NCBI GenBank assembly: GCA_902489675.1
Contig: CABUAP010000092.1
Coordinates: forward strand, 1-5,458
DNA: 5,458 bases
Source: an uncultured Azospirillum sp.
GTDB taxonomy: Bacteria; Pseudomonadota; Alphaproteobacteria; RF32; CAG-239
Direction: 5' to 3'
Made by a program: the position numbers and the translations under genes. The notes beneath the pieces were generated by a model. The model saw nothing but the letters and a program-made list of their open reading frames with translations. It did no database searches and was not told where the DNA came from. Shown here piece after piece: positions 5,389-5,458 of the stretch (the first letter of the stretch is position 1; every line of letters begins with the position of its first letter).

Positions 5389-5458
5389 GTAAAATATATA
5401 TTACAATCATAAAATCAACTGCCCGAAAGTATAGGCTATAACGGAAGTATCTATTGAC

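Noticed and set aside
5453..5458. TTGAC at the right edge as a plus-strand -35 element
   Set aside because: The window ends before any -10 could be seen.

Overview
The window looks like chromosomal DNA of an alphaproteobacterium, at a moderate to low GC content that I did not count exactly. The lineage call rests on two housekeeping proteins whose wording resembles alphaproteobacterial versions: the NAD-dependent DNA ligase (QVGRTGALTPVADLEPV, HNEDEIKRKD) and translation initiation factor IF3 (C-terminal EGRQMMMVIAPQ). A host-associated or gut lineage is possible, but that is inference. No tRNA, rRNA, CRISPR array or insertion sequence was recognised.

Layout from left to right. The 3' end of an unrecognised plus-strand gene (3-164) collides tail to tail with ligA (161-2239, minus), and their stop codons overlap. 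A 185-bp divergent intergenic region follows. It carries a near-consensus sigma70 promoter for an orphan plus-strand gene (2425-2901). That gene encodes a 158-residue protein built from two diverged copies of one domain of about 73-78 residues, and it ends at a textbook terminator (2921-2957). The stretch 2956-3747 has no intact recognisable gene. It holds a minus-strand GrpB-family (UPF0157) pseudogene broken by three frameshifts, a doubtful 38-codon ORF, and a perfect 39-bp inverted repeat acting as a probable bidirectional terminator (3690-3728).

Next on the minus strand is a membrane-anchored protein with a degenerate GH24 lysozyme-like domain (3748-4581). An AT-rich gap with a possible promoter follows, then the infC terminator (4729-4757), and infC (4787-5326). 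The infC frame contains no ATG, GTG or TTG between its upstream stop codon and the conserved N-terminus, so it must start at a rare codon. ATA behind a perfect Shine-Dalgarno is the best candidate, which fits the known IF3 autoregulation logic.

The genes do not form one pathway. Two are core housekeeping functions (DNA replication and repair, translation initiation), each with its own signals, and between them lies an accessory stretch with an orphan duplicated-domain protein, a decaying gene and a probably non-catalytic lysozyme relative. The items most worth following up are the tandem-domain orphan protein, the infC ATA start, the lysozyme-like protein lacking its catalytic residues, and the frameshifted grpB.
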